Assembly (NCBI GenBank): GCA_000442125.1
Contig: KE546965.1
Location: forward strand, 992,001 to 1,056,000
Direction: 5' to 3'
DNA: 64,000 nucleotides
Source of the DNA: Opeltia flavorubescens
Taxonomy: Eukaryota; Ascomycota; Lecanoromycetes; Teloschistales; Teloschistaceae
Positions 11,493 through 23,714 of this stretch are shown piece after piece. The stretch's first letter is position 1; every line of letters begins with the position of its first letter. The position numbers and the translations under genes are program-made. The notes under the pieces are model-generated. The model was not told the origin of the DNA. It worked only from the letters and a program-made list of their open reading frames with translations, and made no database searches.

Positions 11493-14127
11493 ATGAGTTT
11501 TGAACAATCAGCGTACAGGTAATTTTGCTCTACAAATGCCTGAGAAACTGCACTCCTCGGTCTCTCCCTTGAGTCCTGCCGCATGCATACATCTGCCTTA
11601 CATGATCCTTAGCNTCGGAGTACCTTTCACTGGCTAACGCTTCTCTATCTCTAGCTTCAGCTACCCTAGCGGTCAACCTCCTACGCCGACGAGGACACCT
11701 ACCTCTGCCACATTTCCTCAAAGCTTCGAAACCCCAAAGCAGGAGTCCAGCTTTTACGACCCCAGAGTAACCTGGAATACCGCTGATCCATGGGCTGAAA
11801 GTCCCGACTTTCTGAAAACACCAAAGTTCCCTAGCTTCTCAACACCCATCAAGAGTCCCGTTAAGTCGTCTGGCACAAAGAGACCGTTTTCCAGCCAGAA
11901 TTTTGAGGAACAAATTGCTTCTCATGTTCACCACCTATCACCCAATCCAGACCAAACCCTGCCACCGGTAGAGCCTTCACGCCGATTGTCATCCTCTCCC
12001 AACCCTTCATCTACCACGAAACGTGTCTGTCATCGCACCTCCGAGACAGAGCTGACCCCGCTGAAGACGTCGTTGGACGAGCAATCTACATCATCCATGC
12101 GTTCCGCAGGCTCCATGCAGACCCCACCACCTACGAGTACTTCAGCCTCCCGGCGAAAAGTGCAGCAAGCGCAAGTTACAAAATTGGTCAGACAACCTGC
12201 AGCAACAAATAGACGGATGTCTTCGCCAGGCGTTGCACGAGGAGCCAATGCCGATTCGACTCTACCCCACATAGAAGCATCGCCGGGCTTTCCCAGTCTG
12301 CAATTTTCGCCAGAGGTTTTTAGCTTCCACAACTCGGGACCAGCGACCGCACCTGCATTCCCTCACCAGAAACTATTCTGGGACCCCGAACAAAGTCATG
12401 ACGCAATGAGCATTGATTTTACAAGCAACGACGGATTTGCACTGGGCATTGGACTTGATAAGAGCTTGGATCCATTTGTCTCGGGTCCAGATCCCACTAC
12501 CCCATCGAAAATGCCTTCCACATCCTTCCATGGACTGGATGGAAGCCAAGACAATTTAGCAATCTTTCCTGTCTCAGCCAAAATCCCCGCAAAGAAATTC
12601 TCCAACTCACGGTTGGTGGCTAACGTGGTCGATCCAAGCATGCTGTTCAGTTCTCCCGGTCATTCGTCAGACCTTGCCAACATACCTTCATCGCAAGCGG
12701 ATGTTGACAGCGCACTGCAGCCATATGCCCACCAAATACAAGATGCAGAACGAGAAATAAAACAACTCGGTTCAAGAAAGACAAGAAGGGGAAAAGGCAT
12801 CGAAGTGGATTCGCCAGCAGTGAAAGAGGCTTTGGCGACGCTTCGAGATGAAGATACCGACCGTCCTCTCATGAGACGAAGCATCACCGATAGCGTGCTC
12901 CAATCCTTTGATGATAAACATGTTCGAGCTGCTCTGAAAGAACGGAAAGCTATTGAAAATCAGAGACGGATGGCTACCAGTCGACATAAACAGCATGATC
13001 GTCGTTTAAGCCCGTACAAAAGCGCACAGCCACCAAGCAAACGGACAACACTGACACTGACCATTGACCCAAGCGGAAGAGCCAAAACTGAAACAAAAGT
13101 CGTGAAGCCAGATACTGGACCATCCTCAGACTCTAAAATGGATCTTGACAGCGCTTCGGGAGAAGACGATAGCAGCACTTCATCAGACGACATGGATATT
13201 ACAATGAGCCATCGTCAATCCTTTGGCTTTGACAAGAAAAGGGCAAAGAGAGGGAAGCTGACAAGATTTACCCTGGATTCGAAATCACATTCGCAGAGGT
13301 CATCATACGCTTCGACGTTCGCTTCGAATAGCACGGCAAGCGGAGCCAAATCCAAAAACCAGCGGCTGATGTCAAACCTCTCCTCGCACTTCGACGACCC
13401 AAGTCTACTCCCCCTTCCGCCTTCAGATGATCGCGCCTCGTCTTCGACAGTGATATCAGATCGCCTAGATGGGAGAGAAACGCATGAGAGCGACACCGGT
13501 ACAACAGTAGAGTCGGACGACGGAAAAGGAGATGCCCTGTCAGAGCTCAAGAAAATCCGACAACAACGCCAGCAATCGCAGTCCCGAAAAGCCACGCAAT
13601 CTTCCCAAAAGAGAAGACAGAGTTTCCAGTATCCGAATCCTTTGTCCACGAACCCTATACAACCGTTCTCATATGCGGAGAATATGACGCCGAGTCATGA
13701 TCCCTTCAACATCTCCCCAACCACGATCACAGACCCAGACCTCACGACACCGAATTCTGCGCGGGATAGCCATGTTAGTAATGAGTCTACACGTTGTGTG
13801 TGCAGGGGCGCAGAATCAGATGGGGATCTTATGATCCTTTGGTTCGTTTGCCCCGATCTTTGAAATCTGTTCTTTCCTCTTCACTTGAAAACTTTAGGGA
13901 AGTAATGTTGACGTTTACGTTGTGATAGTGAATCCTGCAAGAAATGGCTCCACGTCCGTTGTGTCGGCCTCAACAGGAATAAACTTCCGCAAGTCTACCT
14001 TTGCGTCTTTTGCACGGGGAATACGCCGAATGTAAGGGGCGGGAGATTGAGAGGTGAGCCCCAGAGGGCGTTGTTTCCGGCGGCAGCGGGGAGTCCGTTA
14101 GCGCATAAGAGTGGGAGATGGCGGTGA
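11493..14127 (+). CDS. PHD-finger protein
   Basis: Three exons, 11493-11518, 11655-13841 and 13929-14127, giving 803 residues; phases agree at both joins (introns of 136 and 87 bases). The start is ATG 11493 (MSFEQSAY), followed by a proline/threonine-rich N-terminus (PPTPTRTPTSATF, FETPKQESSFYDPRVTWNTA). The middle is long, disordered and Ser-rich, with a helical basic patch (ALKERKAIENQRRMA, about 415-430). The finger itself is at 723-766: C-x-C (CVC), C-x2-C (CESC), W-x-H-x2-C (WLHVRC) and C-x2-C (CVFC), a full Cys4-His-Cys3 set split by the second intron, with the third Cys codon made by the splice. PHD fingers bind histone H3 tails, so a chromatin reader is inferred. The donor of intron 2 (GTTCGT) is weak. 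An N at 11614 lies in intron 1. Confidence 0.82.
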
Positions 14128-14691
14128 TGTATACTTGGACGTGAGGAGCTTGAAGGAGAGGGGGCAAGGGGAGAATCAGGGACGAGGGGGGTTGGAGAGG
14201 GGTGTACATATATTGAGAGATTGGATGAGGTTGAAGAAGAGGAAGAGGAATGTCATGCAAGACGCGAGATATATGAACGTTAATCATGCTGGTAATGATC
14301 GTAACGGTTGTATCTTTTTTCAGTACGGTTGAGGGATTGTGGATGATATATACTTATACAAATGGTTTTATAGCGAGAGAGCGAGCAGTGGTATACAGTA
14401 TTCAAGAGATATGATTGTTCGAGATATCAAATGCAAACATTCTCAATATTTCGAGTAATTTGAATTGAGATATCCACATCGTGATATTGATTTCCGCACA
14501 GGTCGATAGGAGTGCCACTGACCATGCAGTCAATTTGCTGTCGACAGGCTGTTGACATGCTGTTGACAGAACATTAACATTCCAATGGCTGTGCGGCTTT
14601 TGGAGATTTGCCAGGGAAAATAGCTGAATTAGGGTTAATGCCGGGGTTTTTTCGGGTTAATCATCTGGGTATCACCGTGGCTTGGTCCCTA
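14128..14691. other. Intergenic with dispersed-repeat copy A and the TA target site
   Basis: This runs from the PHD gene to the left end of the nested transposon block. It holds the repeat at 14528-14663 and then a TATA-like stretch (CCCTATAAAAATAAG) that is itself part of the transposon junction. The first part is GA-rich and probably 3' untranslated sequence. Confidence 0.45.
14528..14663. repeat. Dispersed repeat, copy A
   Basis: It contains three near-perfect tandem copies of an 11-base unit (TGTTGACAGGC-like), followed by a unique stretch. The same arrangement, alignable over about 130 bases with many substitutions, occurs at 53119-53255. The start resembles the TG edge of an LTR, so an old LTR remnant is possible, but I cannot show its other end. 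Confidence 0.5.
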
Positions 14692-14742
14692 TAAAAATAA
14701 GTGAATAGAGAGGGGTAAGGCTTGGCAGGGGAACCCCTAAGA
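14692..14742 (+). repeat. Left terminal inverted repeat of the mariner-type element
   Basis: The outer 19 bases match the right end with one difference; further in, GGCTTGGCA and GGGGAAC match with small gaps. Confidence 0.75.
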
Positions 14743-15119
14743 TAACCCACCTGTTTTCTACTGTTTTCTCTTCAATTTCTCAACCATATCATGGCTAATA
14801 ATATGCAGAAGCCTAAGAGGCAATATATCTATATTACTACTCCTTATCGTTAAGATATTAGGACGTTATATCACCATAGCAACCTATTATAAGCAGAAAT
14901 CCGCAAAATCTATACCGAATCTCCTACGAAACCTAACGTTTCTTAGCCTATTATCTCACGGATTCTTAACGATATCTTAGCTAGACGCCTAGGCTATACG
15001 CCTACTAAACCTAAAAAACGTGGCCGGTACAAGAAATATATACGGGAAGAGGTAGAGAAAATAGAGAACGTTATTCTTTAAAAAGGATAGGATAGAAAAA
15101 CTTTTAGCTAGAACGCTAT

Positions 15120-15324
15120 TGTTGTATAGTAGGCATGGGGTGATAGTATTGTATTAAAGGTAAGATACTATCTACCTGTAGAATCTGCAACTGAATGAAT
15201 ATGGGCGCTAAGAGGCGCTAAACCCAACTAGGTAAATATACTTAGAAGACCTCCTTTGGGCCACGGTAGTCACTCAGCCCTACCTACCCTATTAGCTTTT
15301 TACCTATACGGTATAGCCGCAATA
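15120..15324 (-). repeat. LTR (left; 3' LTR of the minus-oriented element)
   Basis: 205 bases, the same length as its partner at 22112-22316. Edges TGTTG...CAATA are consistent with an original TGTTG...CAACA inverted pair. It differs from the partner only by transitions as far as I can read. Confidence 0.88.
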
Positions 15325-18300
15325 GATACCGGTAATGAATAAAGCTATTAGCCTTTAATAGTAGGCTTTTTCTCGCCGATAAGCGGCTTTTTAATATATT
15401 CCTACTACTTAATATTAGTATTAGTATTATTAGCGGCCTTATTATAATTTAAAGCCGATTCCAGGCTAAAGCGGCGCTTATACTTTTCTACTAGTGCTTT
15501 AATATTATTTAAGTAGTATTCGGGTATTTATTAGTTATTTTTAAGCCTATAATTAACCTAATAAATAAGGTATTAAGTAGAAAAATCTCTATTTTTATAG
15601 ATACGGCGTTTATAGAGGATTTATTCGATTTTAAACTCTTTATTACTATTAATAATAATTAGGGGTGTAGGTATACGATAGCGCTAGTAGAGATTATTGC
15701 TAGGATTAATAGTAGGCTTTAGATATACTACCGATATTATATTATAAATTTTTATAGTAGGTAGTAGCTTTAAATAGTAGGCTAATAGTTTAATATATTT
15801 AATAATTTTAAAGGGGCCTATTAACTGTTATTTAATTTTTTTAAAAGTAAGCCCTAGTATATTATAGCCTCGATATAAATATATTTTTATAAAATCGCTA
15901 ATTTTAAAGTAAACTAGTTAATAATATATATTATAATATTCTTTTATTTTTATTATAATAAAAATAATAATATTTTTAGTATTAATATATATAGGCCGGT
16001 ACTCTTTTATAGTTATTAATATTATAGTATTCCGTATTATAAATATATTTACGGGTTTATTAGCTTCCGGAGTAATTAGGTTACAGTAATAAGCTATCTA
16101 TATTATAGCTAGAAAAGTAGCTAGTTTTTCGATAGGAGCGTTAATAAGAGCTTTAAAGTCTAGCGTATTTTTTAACTAGATAGCTTATTTAAAATTTAGT
16201 AGGTATAAAAAATCTAATATTTTACGAGTTTTAAATCTAAATAATACTTAATTAAATATTTTAAACGTAGAATTATAATTTATAGAGTTATTAAAAACTA
16301 CTAATATTTATAAAAGAATAGTAGGCTATAGTCTAAAATTGTCTAATATAGTAATATAATAGTATATAATAATTTTAGTAGTTTAATTAAACTATTTTAA
16401 TATATTATTAATTTCCGGGTATTAAATAGTAAAATATTATAGATCTATTTTTAATATTTTAAATATCTAACGCTATAGCTAACTAATAAATTTCCTATCG
16501 CGATTTAAAATTATTATTTATAATACGCTCTAATTTAGTTTTATTAGTCTATTTAATAGTTATTTAGCCTATTATTTACCGTTTTAAATAGTTTTTTTAA
16601 ATATATAGGTAACTACTTTAGTAAATTTATTTATTACCGATATATAATAATCGTACCTTTTATATAATTTTAGTAGGGTAAGAATAAAATTAATAATAAA
16701 TATATAGAACGGTTTTATCGGGTTAAATACTAGCTATAAAGCTTTATATAAATAGTAGCGAGATATTTAATTAATTTAATATTACGGGTAATAACGGATA
16801 AATTTATATAGTTTTATTAATATATTATATATATAAAGGCTTTTTATTAGACGTTTATACGTATATATATAGCCGGGGTAGTTTATTTTATTATATATTA
16901 GCTAGAATATTTTTTTTTTATATCTATAGGTATTATTAAATACAAGCCTCGTTTATTATTATTAAAATAGAGTAGCGCGTTAATAATATAATATAGTAGT
17001 TTAATAGTATTATTATTTAGTTTTATATTAATTTTAACGGATTTTTTAATTTTAATTTAGTAGTTTTTTTTTATATATCTATCGATTAAATACTAGCGGA
17101 ATTTAGCTAATATTTTTACTAGGCTTACTAGGAAGTAATATACTATAAAGGTATCTATATTTAACAACTCGTCCGTTTTTAGGCGGTATTTATAGCTAGC
17201 GAGCTTTAATAGTATATTTAGAACCGTATTTATAACTCTAAATTTATAATAAATATTAAATTTAAAGCGTTAAAGGTATTTAGAAACTTATATTAAATAA
17301 AAGTTAAATTTTTTTATAAATATTATATTTAAATTAGTCTAACGCGAAATATTAACTATAATTAAATAGTCCGTATAGATAATAGTAATATATTTAACTA
17401 TTTTAATTATATAGCGGATTTTTTTAACTACTTAAATAATATTTATAACCTTTAATTTTATAGGTTAATAGCGTATTTTAACGTCTAATAGTAAGCGGCT
17501 AAGGAATAAAATCGATCGCTTAGATTTTTATTTAAATTTTTTATTTATTTTATAGATAACCTCGTTTAAATTATAATAAATATAAATTATAAAATTAAAT
17601 TTTTTACTAGCGTTTAGGTTTATATATAATATTAAACTTTTATTAAAATAGACTAAAATCGATAGTAATAAAAAGAATTTTTATAAATAGTAGAATATAT
17701 TAAACTTTTTAAGTATAGATACTACTAGTAGACTTTAGGTAATAGTTTTTTTATAAGTATTACCTCTAACGGTAATATTATAGTTTATATAAGTTTTATA
17801 TTTTTAGAGTAGTTTAATAATAGCCGTATAATTATTAATATACTACGAAAAGTAGTTTATTAAGTTAAAGTATTTTTTAAGCTATTAGAATGTATATAGA
17901 AATAAAAATTTCGAAATTACTTCTAGTTTATCTTTTATAATAATAAGTTTAAAGGTATTAATTTTCTAGTTTAATAAATATATAGATATATAGTTAATAA
18001 ACGATTTTATAGGTAATAAATATAAATTTATAGTATTAAGTATATTAAAGATTTAATTAAGATATTCTACGTATTTTTTTATTAAAAAGGAAAATATTAT
18101 AATATTATCGATATAGGTTTTATAAAAGAAGCGAAACGGGTATAGGATTTTATTTATTATTTATTATACGTAAGTTAATAAATTCTAGTAATCTATTTTT
18201 AGTATTTTAAATATTTTTTATTTTTAATACAAGATTATTATTAAGCGATAGTAGTACTGCTGGTTAATTTATTATTAGTAGAAAAAGCTTATAAAGTCTA

Positions 18301-21300
18301 CTATAAAAAGGATTTTAGCGCTATAAATTTATACTAGGATTTTTATTTATAATAGAACTAGGTAAGTATTTAATATTATAATTTTATTAAATACCTAAAT
18401 ATCGATAATAATATAACTTTTAAAACTCTAATCGATATTCTTTTAAACTATAAAGTAAGGAAACGAAAATAAAATAGCTATAGTAGTTTATTTTATTTAA
18501 TTTTATTTATAAAGTTTATTAAAGGTTTTATTAATAATTTTTTTATTACAAGTATTAATAGGGTATATACGGGCTTATTTAGGCTTATAGATCTACTTCT
18601 AGTTTTTTATTAATAAAATATTTATATACTTTAACTCCGGTATATTAATTACATTGCCGGTATTTTATTATAAACGCGGGTGGTATTTAATTAAAATAGT
18701 TAGGGTAGCTCGTTTAGTTTATATTCTAAAAATCGTTACTTTTATAGAATATACTATTTCCGTCCGATAGTTAGAATTAATAGGTGGTATAACGGCGGTA
18801 TTTAGGGCTATAATAACTATTACGGCGGCTATTATATAGCGCTTAAGGTTTTTTAAAAATTATCCGGGCTTTTATTTTAGCGTTTTAATAGCTAGTTTAT
18901 AGTTTTTTAAGCTAATTTAATAGTATTTATTAGTTTTATATTTTTAAACGGTATCTAATTAAATTTTTATAGTTAATTAGATAAAAAATAGTAAATTATT
19001 TTAAATATAAACTCGTTTAAATATATAATCTATAATATACGTATAATTTATAAAAGTATTTAGTATTTTTAATTTATATATAAAATTACAACTTTATAAA
19101 AGATTTAATAGGTTTCGGTATAGATTTATAACCTTAACGGTTTTATTAGCGTATAGCGGTACTATTATATATTAAATATTATAGATAATTACATTTATTT
19201 TAATACTTTTAATACTAGTAATAATTGGTACTACTATATTATTATAGGAGTTAATAGTTATTATATTAATAGATAAATATATATCGATATTTTTAGACTT
19301 TATAATATTAATATCGATAAGTATATTAGCGCTTAAATTATCCACTAGATAAAGTTTATATATAATAATAGTAAGCTTTATAGCTTTTTTATTAAGTACG
19401 AAGATTTTAATAATAGTAAATTTAGTAGTATTATATCGCCTCTCGCTAATACTTTTAATATTTATAGAAGCTAGTATCTTTTAAATCGTAGCCTGCAGTA
19501 GCTATTCTAGTAGAAATTTTCGATTAATTAGGCTTATCGTGTAGTTTATATCCTAGTAGAAGCTATAATTCTTTATATTAGATTATAAGCGAATATTTGC
19601 GGTTATATAATAGTATTTTTAAAAGGTAAAACCTACTATTAATATATTCTTTACAGTCGAGCGAATTAACTAGGGTATTTATAACGGCAGCTATTTAATA
19701 ATCTCTGGTTTAATAATCTCCGACGTATTTTTAAGTAGTTTAACTAGTTCTAAATAAGTTTACGCTGATACTATTAGAACGTTTAGTTTAATAGTTAATT
19801 CAACCGTAGTAGTTATAGCTAGAAGTAGTTTTTTATTATAACCAGCGTGTAAATAACGATATAAGGCGTTATTTAATTTAAAAATCTTGTTGTATTTATT
19901 ATATTAGTATATTTTTACTAGTTTAGATTTAGGTTTCGTGCGCTTTACTATAATAAAATAGAATTCCATTATATTACTATACTAGTTAGGATTTTTAGCG
20001 GTAGTATATAGAGCTTTATTAAACTTTTTATTTATTATATATTCGGCTTTAATAAAGTCCGTCGATTAGTAAAAGCCGTTTTTATAATTTTAATATTATT
20101 TTATTCTATCGCCTAAAACCTGCTCGCCGAAAGCTTTCTATTAGAAATAAGCTCGCTAATTATTCGGCTAGCGGTTTCCGTATAAATTCCGGCTATTATT
20201 ATACTATTAATAGTTATAATTTTACTAGTTTCTAGTTTAATTCTATTATAATAGAGTAATAGCTTTAAACGGAAACTATTAACGATTATTTTAAATAGTA
20301 CGCTAATTATTTTACGTACTAGACTTGTTTTTAATTAGTAAAGCTTGCGGAACTATAGAGAAATTCCGGTATTAGTACGTAGTAGGAAATATATTCAGTT
20401 AATTTTCTTATATATAGTTCGAGTACGTAAATAAATATTTAGATATATAAAAGGGGTTATTTTATAGCGGTTAATATATTATTATTTTTTTATATTATTT
20501 ATCTTTATCCTTTTAAAAAGAATTTAACTTTAACGTCTCGCGGTTTTTATTACTACTATAAATATCGAACTAATTATTTTTTTTATTTTAAAAAAACTTA
20601 TAAAAGATTTTAATAGTAGTTATTATAATTTTATCCGAAATTAATATTTATAACTAAATATTAAAATATTTAATACTAATTATTATTTAAATATTTTTAA
20701 TAGATATTATCTTTATATTTTTTATCTTAATAATAATATTATTAAAATATTTTAAAGGGTCTTTTCAAGTTTATATATTATTAATAGTATAATATATCTA
20801 TTTTAGCTACGCTAGCGTAGTAGACGGTAGCTCGCCGAAATAGTCTTTAAAAAATATATACTATAGCTTAATACCTTCGCCTAATTATAGTAATTTACGG
20901 GTAGACTTACTAATTATAGTAGTAAACTATATAACTACTTCGCTCTATAGGTAAAAATCTAGGTTATAGCGTATTAACGATATATTTATCGTTTTATATT
21001 TAATTTTTACACGTTATATAAAAGTATATATATTATAATAGATATTATACGACTTTATAAATTCTATAGACGGTTTATTATTATTTAATTAAAATAGACT
21101 AATATTACAAGCCTTTTATTACAATTTAATAATTATTAATATAATTACTAGATTTACTAGTATAGTAATTATTTAATTCTAGAAGTTCTATATAAAAAAT
21201 CCTAATAGTTAAACTAGACGGGCGTCTATAAGTAGTTATTTATCTAAAAAAGCTTACTACTATTATAACGGATTATTATTACTTATAAATTTACTCTATT

Positions 21301-22111
21301 ATTATTATAGTAGAATTTCTACTATATCTAGCGGTAGTATAACGCTCCCTTTCGATTTTATTAAGTAAAGTAGGCTAGATTTAATACTAGAGATATAGTT
21401 TTACTATTTAAATATATTAATAAATTCGGTAATATTTATAAATTTATCGAGCTGTTATAAATTTTTTAGCGAGCCTAAAAGGTAAGGGTAAAAGTTTAAA
21501 CTATTCTAGGTAAGATTTATAATTAGCTTATAAGCGTAGACTTAAAAGCTTTTATTTTTAAAAATTATAATAGCGTTATTATAGAAATCGCTTATTATTT
21601 TAATAAAAATCCGTAGATACTCGCTCTAGTTTATAGAATAAATAGTAATAGGAGCTATACTAGCTTTTATTATACTAATTTAAATTGCCCGGCTACTAGA
21701 AGATTTTTATATTAAGGAATAGTATAAGCCTGGACTTTTTTTATAAATATAGTCGGTATAAACTTTAAAGATTATTATAAAAGCCCGATTCTATTTTAAA
21801 AATCGTTTAATATACTTTTAGAATTCTTTAATATAAAAGGTAGTTATAATAAGAGTTAATATAATAGCGAGATCGGTTAGGTTTTTTAAATTATTACGGA
21901 AGGTATCTAGAACTTTATTAAAAGAACTAGAAGCTAGGGTATATTTTAGTTAACTCTATTAACCGAGTATTAATATAAAAGCGGTAGTTTAGTAGGCGGA
22001 GGAGTACTAGATCTACTCGAAAAATCTAGTACTATATAATAATTAATAGTATATATATACGGAAATTAATAATATTATATTTTATATAAATTGCCTTTAA
22101 TTACTATTATT

Positions 22112-22316
22112 TATTATATAGTAAATATAAGGTAATAGTATTATATTAAAAGTAAAATATTATCTACCTATAAAATCTATAATTAAATAAATATAGGCGC
22201 TAAAAGGCGCTAAATCTAACTGGGTAAATATACTTAGAAGACCTCCTTCGGGCCACGGTAGTTATTCAGCCCTACCTGCTCTATCAGCCTTCTGCCTATA
22301 CGGTGTGGCCGCAATA
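22112..22316 (-). repeat. LTR (right; 5' LTR of the minus-oriented element)
   Basis: 205 bases, followed directly by the GCTAT target duplication. Its outer (right-hand) half is better preserved than that of the left copy, while its left half is more AT-converted. Confidence 0.88.
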
Positions 22317-23248
22317 GCTATTTCTGATATAGTAAATATTAATATAGCTAGCCTATTTTACGAAAATTTTACTATATATAAGCTATTTAAGAAAGATAAA
22401 ATTAAGAAGCGTATTACTATATAAAAAGAACGATTAAATATTAAAATTACGGAATTTCGTTATAATTTCGCTATTATTATATTCGAATAACGCCCTAGTA
22501 TTTATAATTAAAAGGATATTCTTTTTAATAACGAAAGCTATTTCGGTTAAAGACCGTCTAATAAAGTATAGATTTTTCGTAAAGATAGCACACGTTATTT
22601 TACCGAAAATATCTAATATATAGGTCCCGATCCTGATAAAAAGGACTAGAAGCGATATTATATATAGGCGGTAGTTAGATATAACTTTATTTTAAACCTC
22701 GCTTTTTACAATATTAGTAATTTAAATAATAAGATAAACTAGCGAATATATATTAATATCCTTAAGTAGAACGTACAACTATAGGTCGATAATTACTAGC
22801 GGCGAATAGAAGAAGCTTATTAACGCGGTAAAAATAAAGAATACAGCTTTGTTTTTAAAAAGGATAAAAATTTAATATACAGCTATTATAGTAAAAACAA
22901 TATCGTGGTTTAATAGAAGATAAAATATAGGCTAGAATACTATAAAAACGTGCAGTACAGCCCCGATTTGGCCTCTATAAAAACCTACTAGTCTGCACCT
23001 AAGGTCTATAGCTGTAAGTTCTTAAGATGGGACAATAAGACGACGAAAGTACTAATTATTAAAGGGTGGAATAAATATAGCTATAAAGGTGTAAATAAGC
23101 TAGTTTATTCGATACTTTAAAGGTTAAAAGATATGCTAGTACTAGATAGGCAATATACAGCCTATTAACTACTAAAAAAATACGTAAAACGTCCACATCT
23201 AGGCTTTAAATAGAAGATGTATGGTTATAATTGTGAGATATATATACT

Positions 23249-23299
23249 AAATCTGGTGGTGTTCTCCGTGCCAAGCCCGCCTCTATTCACTTTTTTTTA
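23249..23299 (-). repeat. Right terminal inverted repeat of the mariner-type element
   Basis: Reverse complement begins TAAAAAAAAGTGAATAGAG and continues GGCTTGGCACGG, pairing with the left end at 14692. A TA target site follows at 23300-23301. Confidence 0.75.
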
Positions 23300-23301
23300 T
23301 A

Positions 23302-23714
23302 GCCGAGGGCGTGGTTGCTTTTTGATAGCTTTGGGGAGTGGGATTTGATGATGTGTGGATGGGCTGGTCTATTTCGATATCATAGGATCATTGGCGGAAG
23401 TCTCAACAACTGGTTTTTTAGGAAGAATTAAAAGTAATTCGTCAAATCAGCCTAAAAACTCTAGTCCTCCCCTTTTTCGAGGAAAATTCTCATCTCACGT
23501 TCAGGAACCCGATAGTAGTAGTATACGTATTCTGAATGGCTATGTATGATGTCCTATACCTAATTCCAACATCAGGAGTTCGACTACTTTTCTTGATATC
23601 TTCGCTAAGAAAAGGTAAGGATCTTTCCTCGTATGAATCTTACACCCTCAGCATGAGAAGGGCCAGTTCTATGTCAACGCCAATCTCTCGGATTTTCTCT
23701 AGCCCACAATCCTA
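23302..23714. other. Intergenic
   Basis: About 400 bases between the transposon block and the 3' end of the molybdopterin gene. It is not visibly AT-converted. The two short plus-strand frames here look like chance. Confidence 0.5.

Larger units (their letters stand above)
15120..22316 (-). mobile_element. Ty3/gypsy LTR retrotransposon fossil, nested in the mariner-type element
   Basis: Two 205-base LTRs (15120-15324 and 22112-22316) bound about 6.8 kb of AT-saturated interior. A 5-base target duplication GCTAT flanks it (15115-15119 and 22317-22321). The element reads on the minus strand: a reverse-transcriptase core resembling the Ty3/gypsy YIDD box lies near 18.08-18.15 kb, so the right LTR is its 5' LTR. 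The interior is thoroughly broken, with dozens of disruptions, and no intact gag or pol remains. It inserted into the mariner-type element, so it is the younger of the two. LTR divergence cannot be used as a clock because the differences are all of the RIP type. Confidence 0.88.
14692..23299 (+). mobile_element. Tc1/mariner-type DNA transposon, RIP-decayed, split by an LTR element
   Basis: The ends are inverted: TAAAAATAAGTGAATAGAG on the left (14692) and its near-complement on the right (ending 23299), with further matches inward (GGCTTGGCA). A TA dinucleotide flanks each end (14690-14691 and 23300-23301), the Tc1/mariner target site. Subtracting the inserted LTR element and one target repeat leaves about 1.4 kb, the usual size. 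From ATG 14791 the left part encodes a helix-turn-helix N-terminus (QKPKRQY, SRILNDILARRLGYTP). The right part (about 22.32-23.24 kb, plus strand) keeps a catalytic-end motif (YSPDLASIKTY). In-frame TAA/TAG codons sit mostly where CAA/CAG would be expected, as RIP produces. It is inactive. The exact subfamily is not resolved. Confidence 0.8.
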
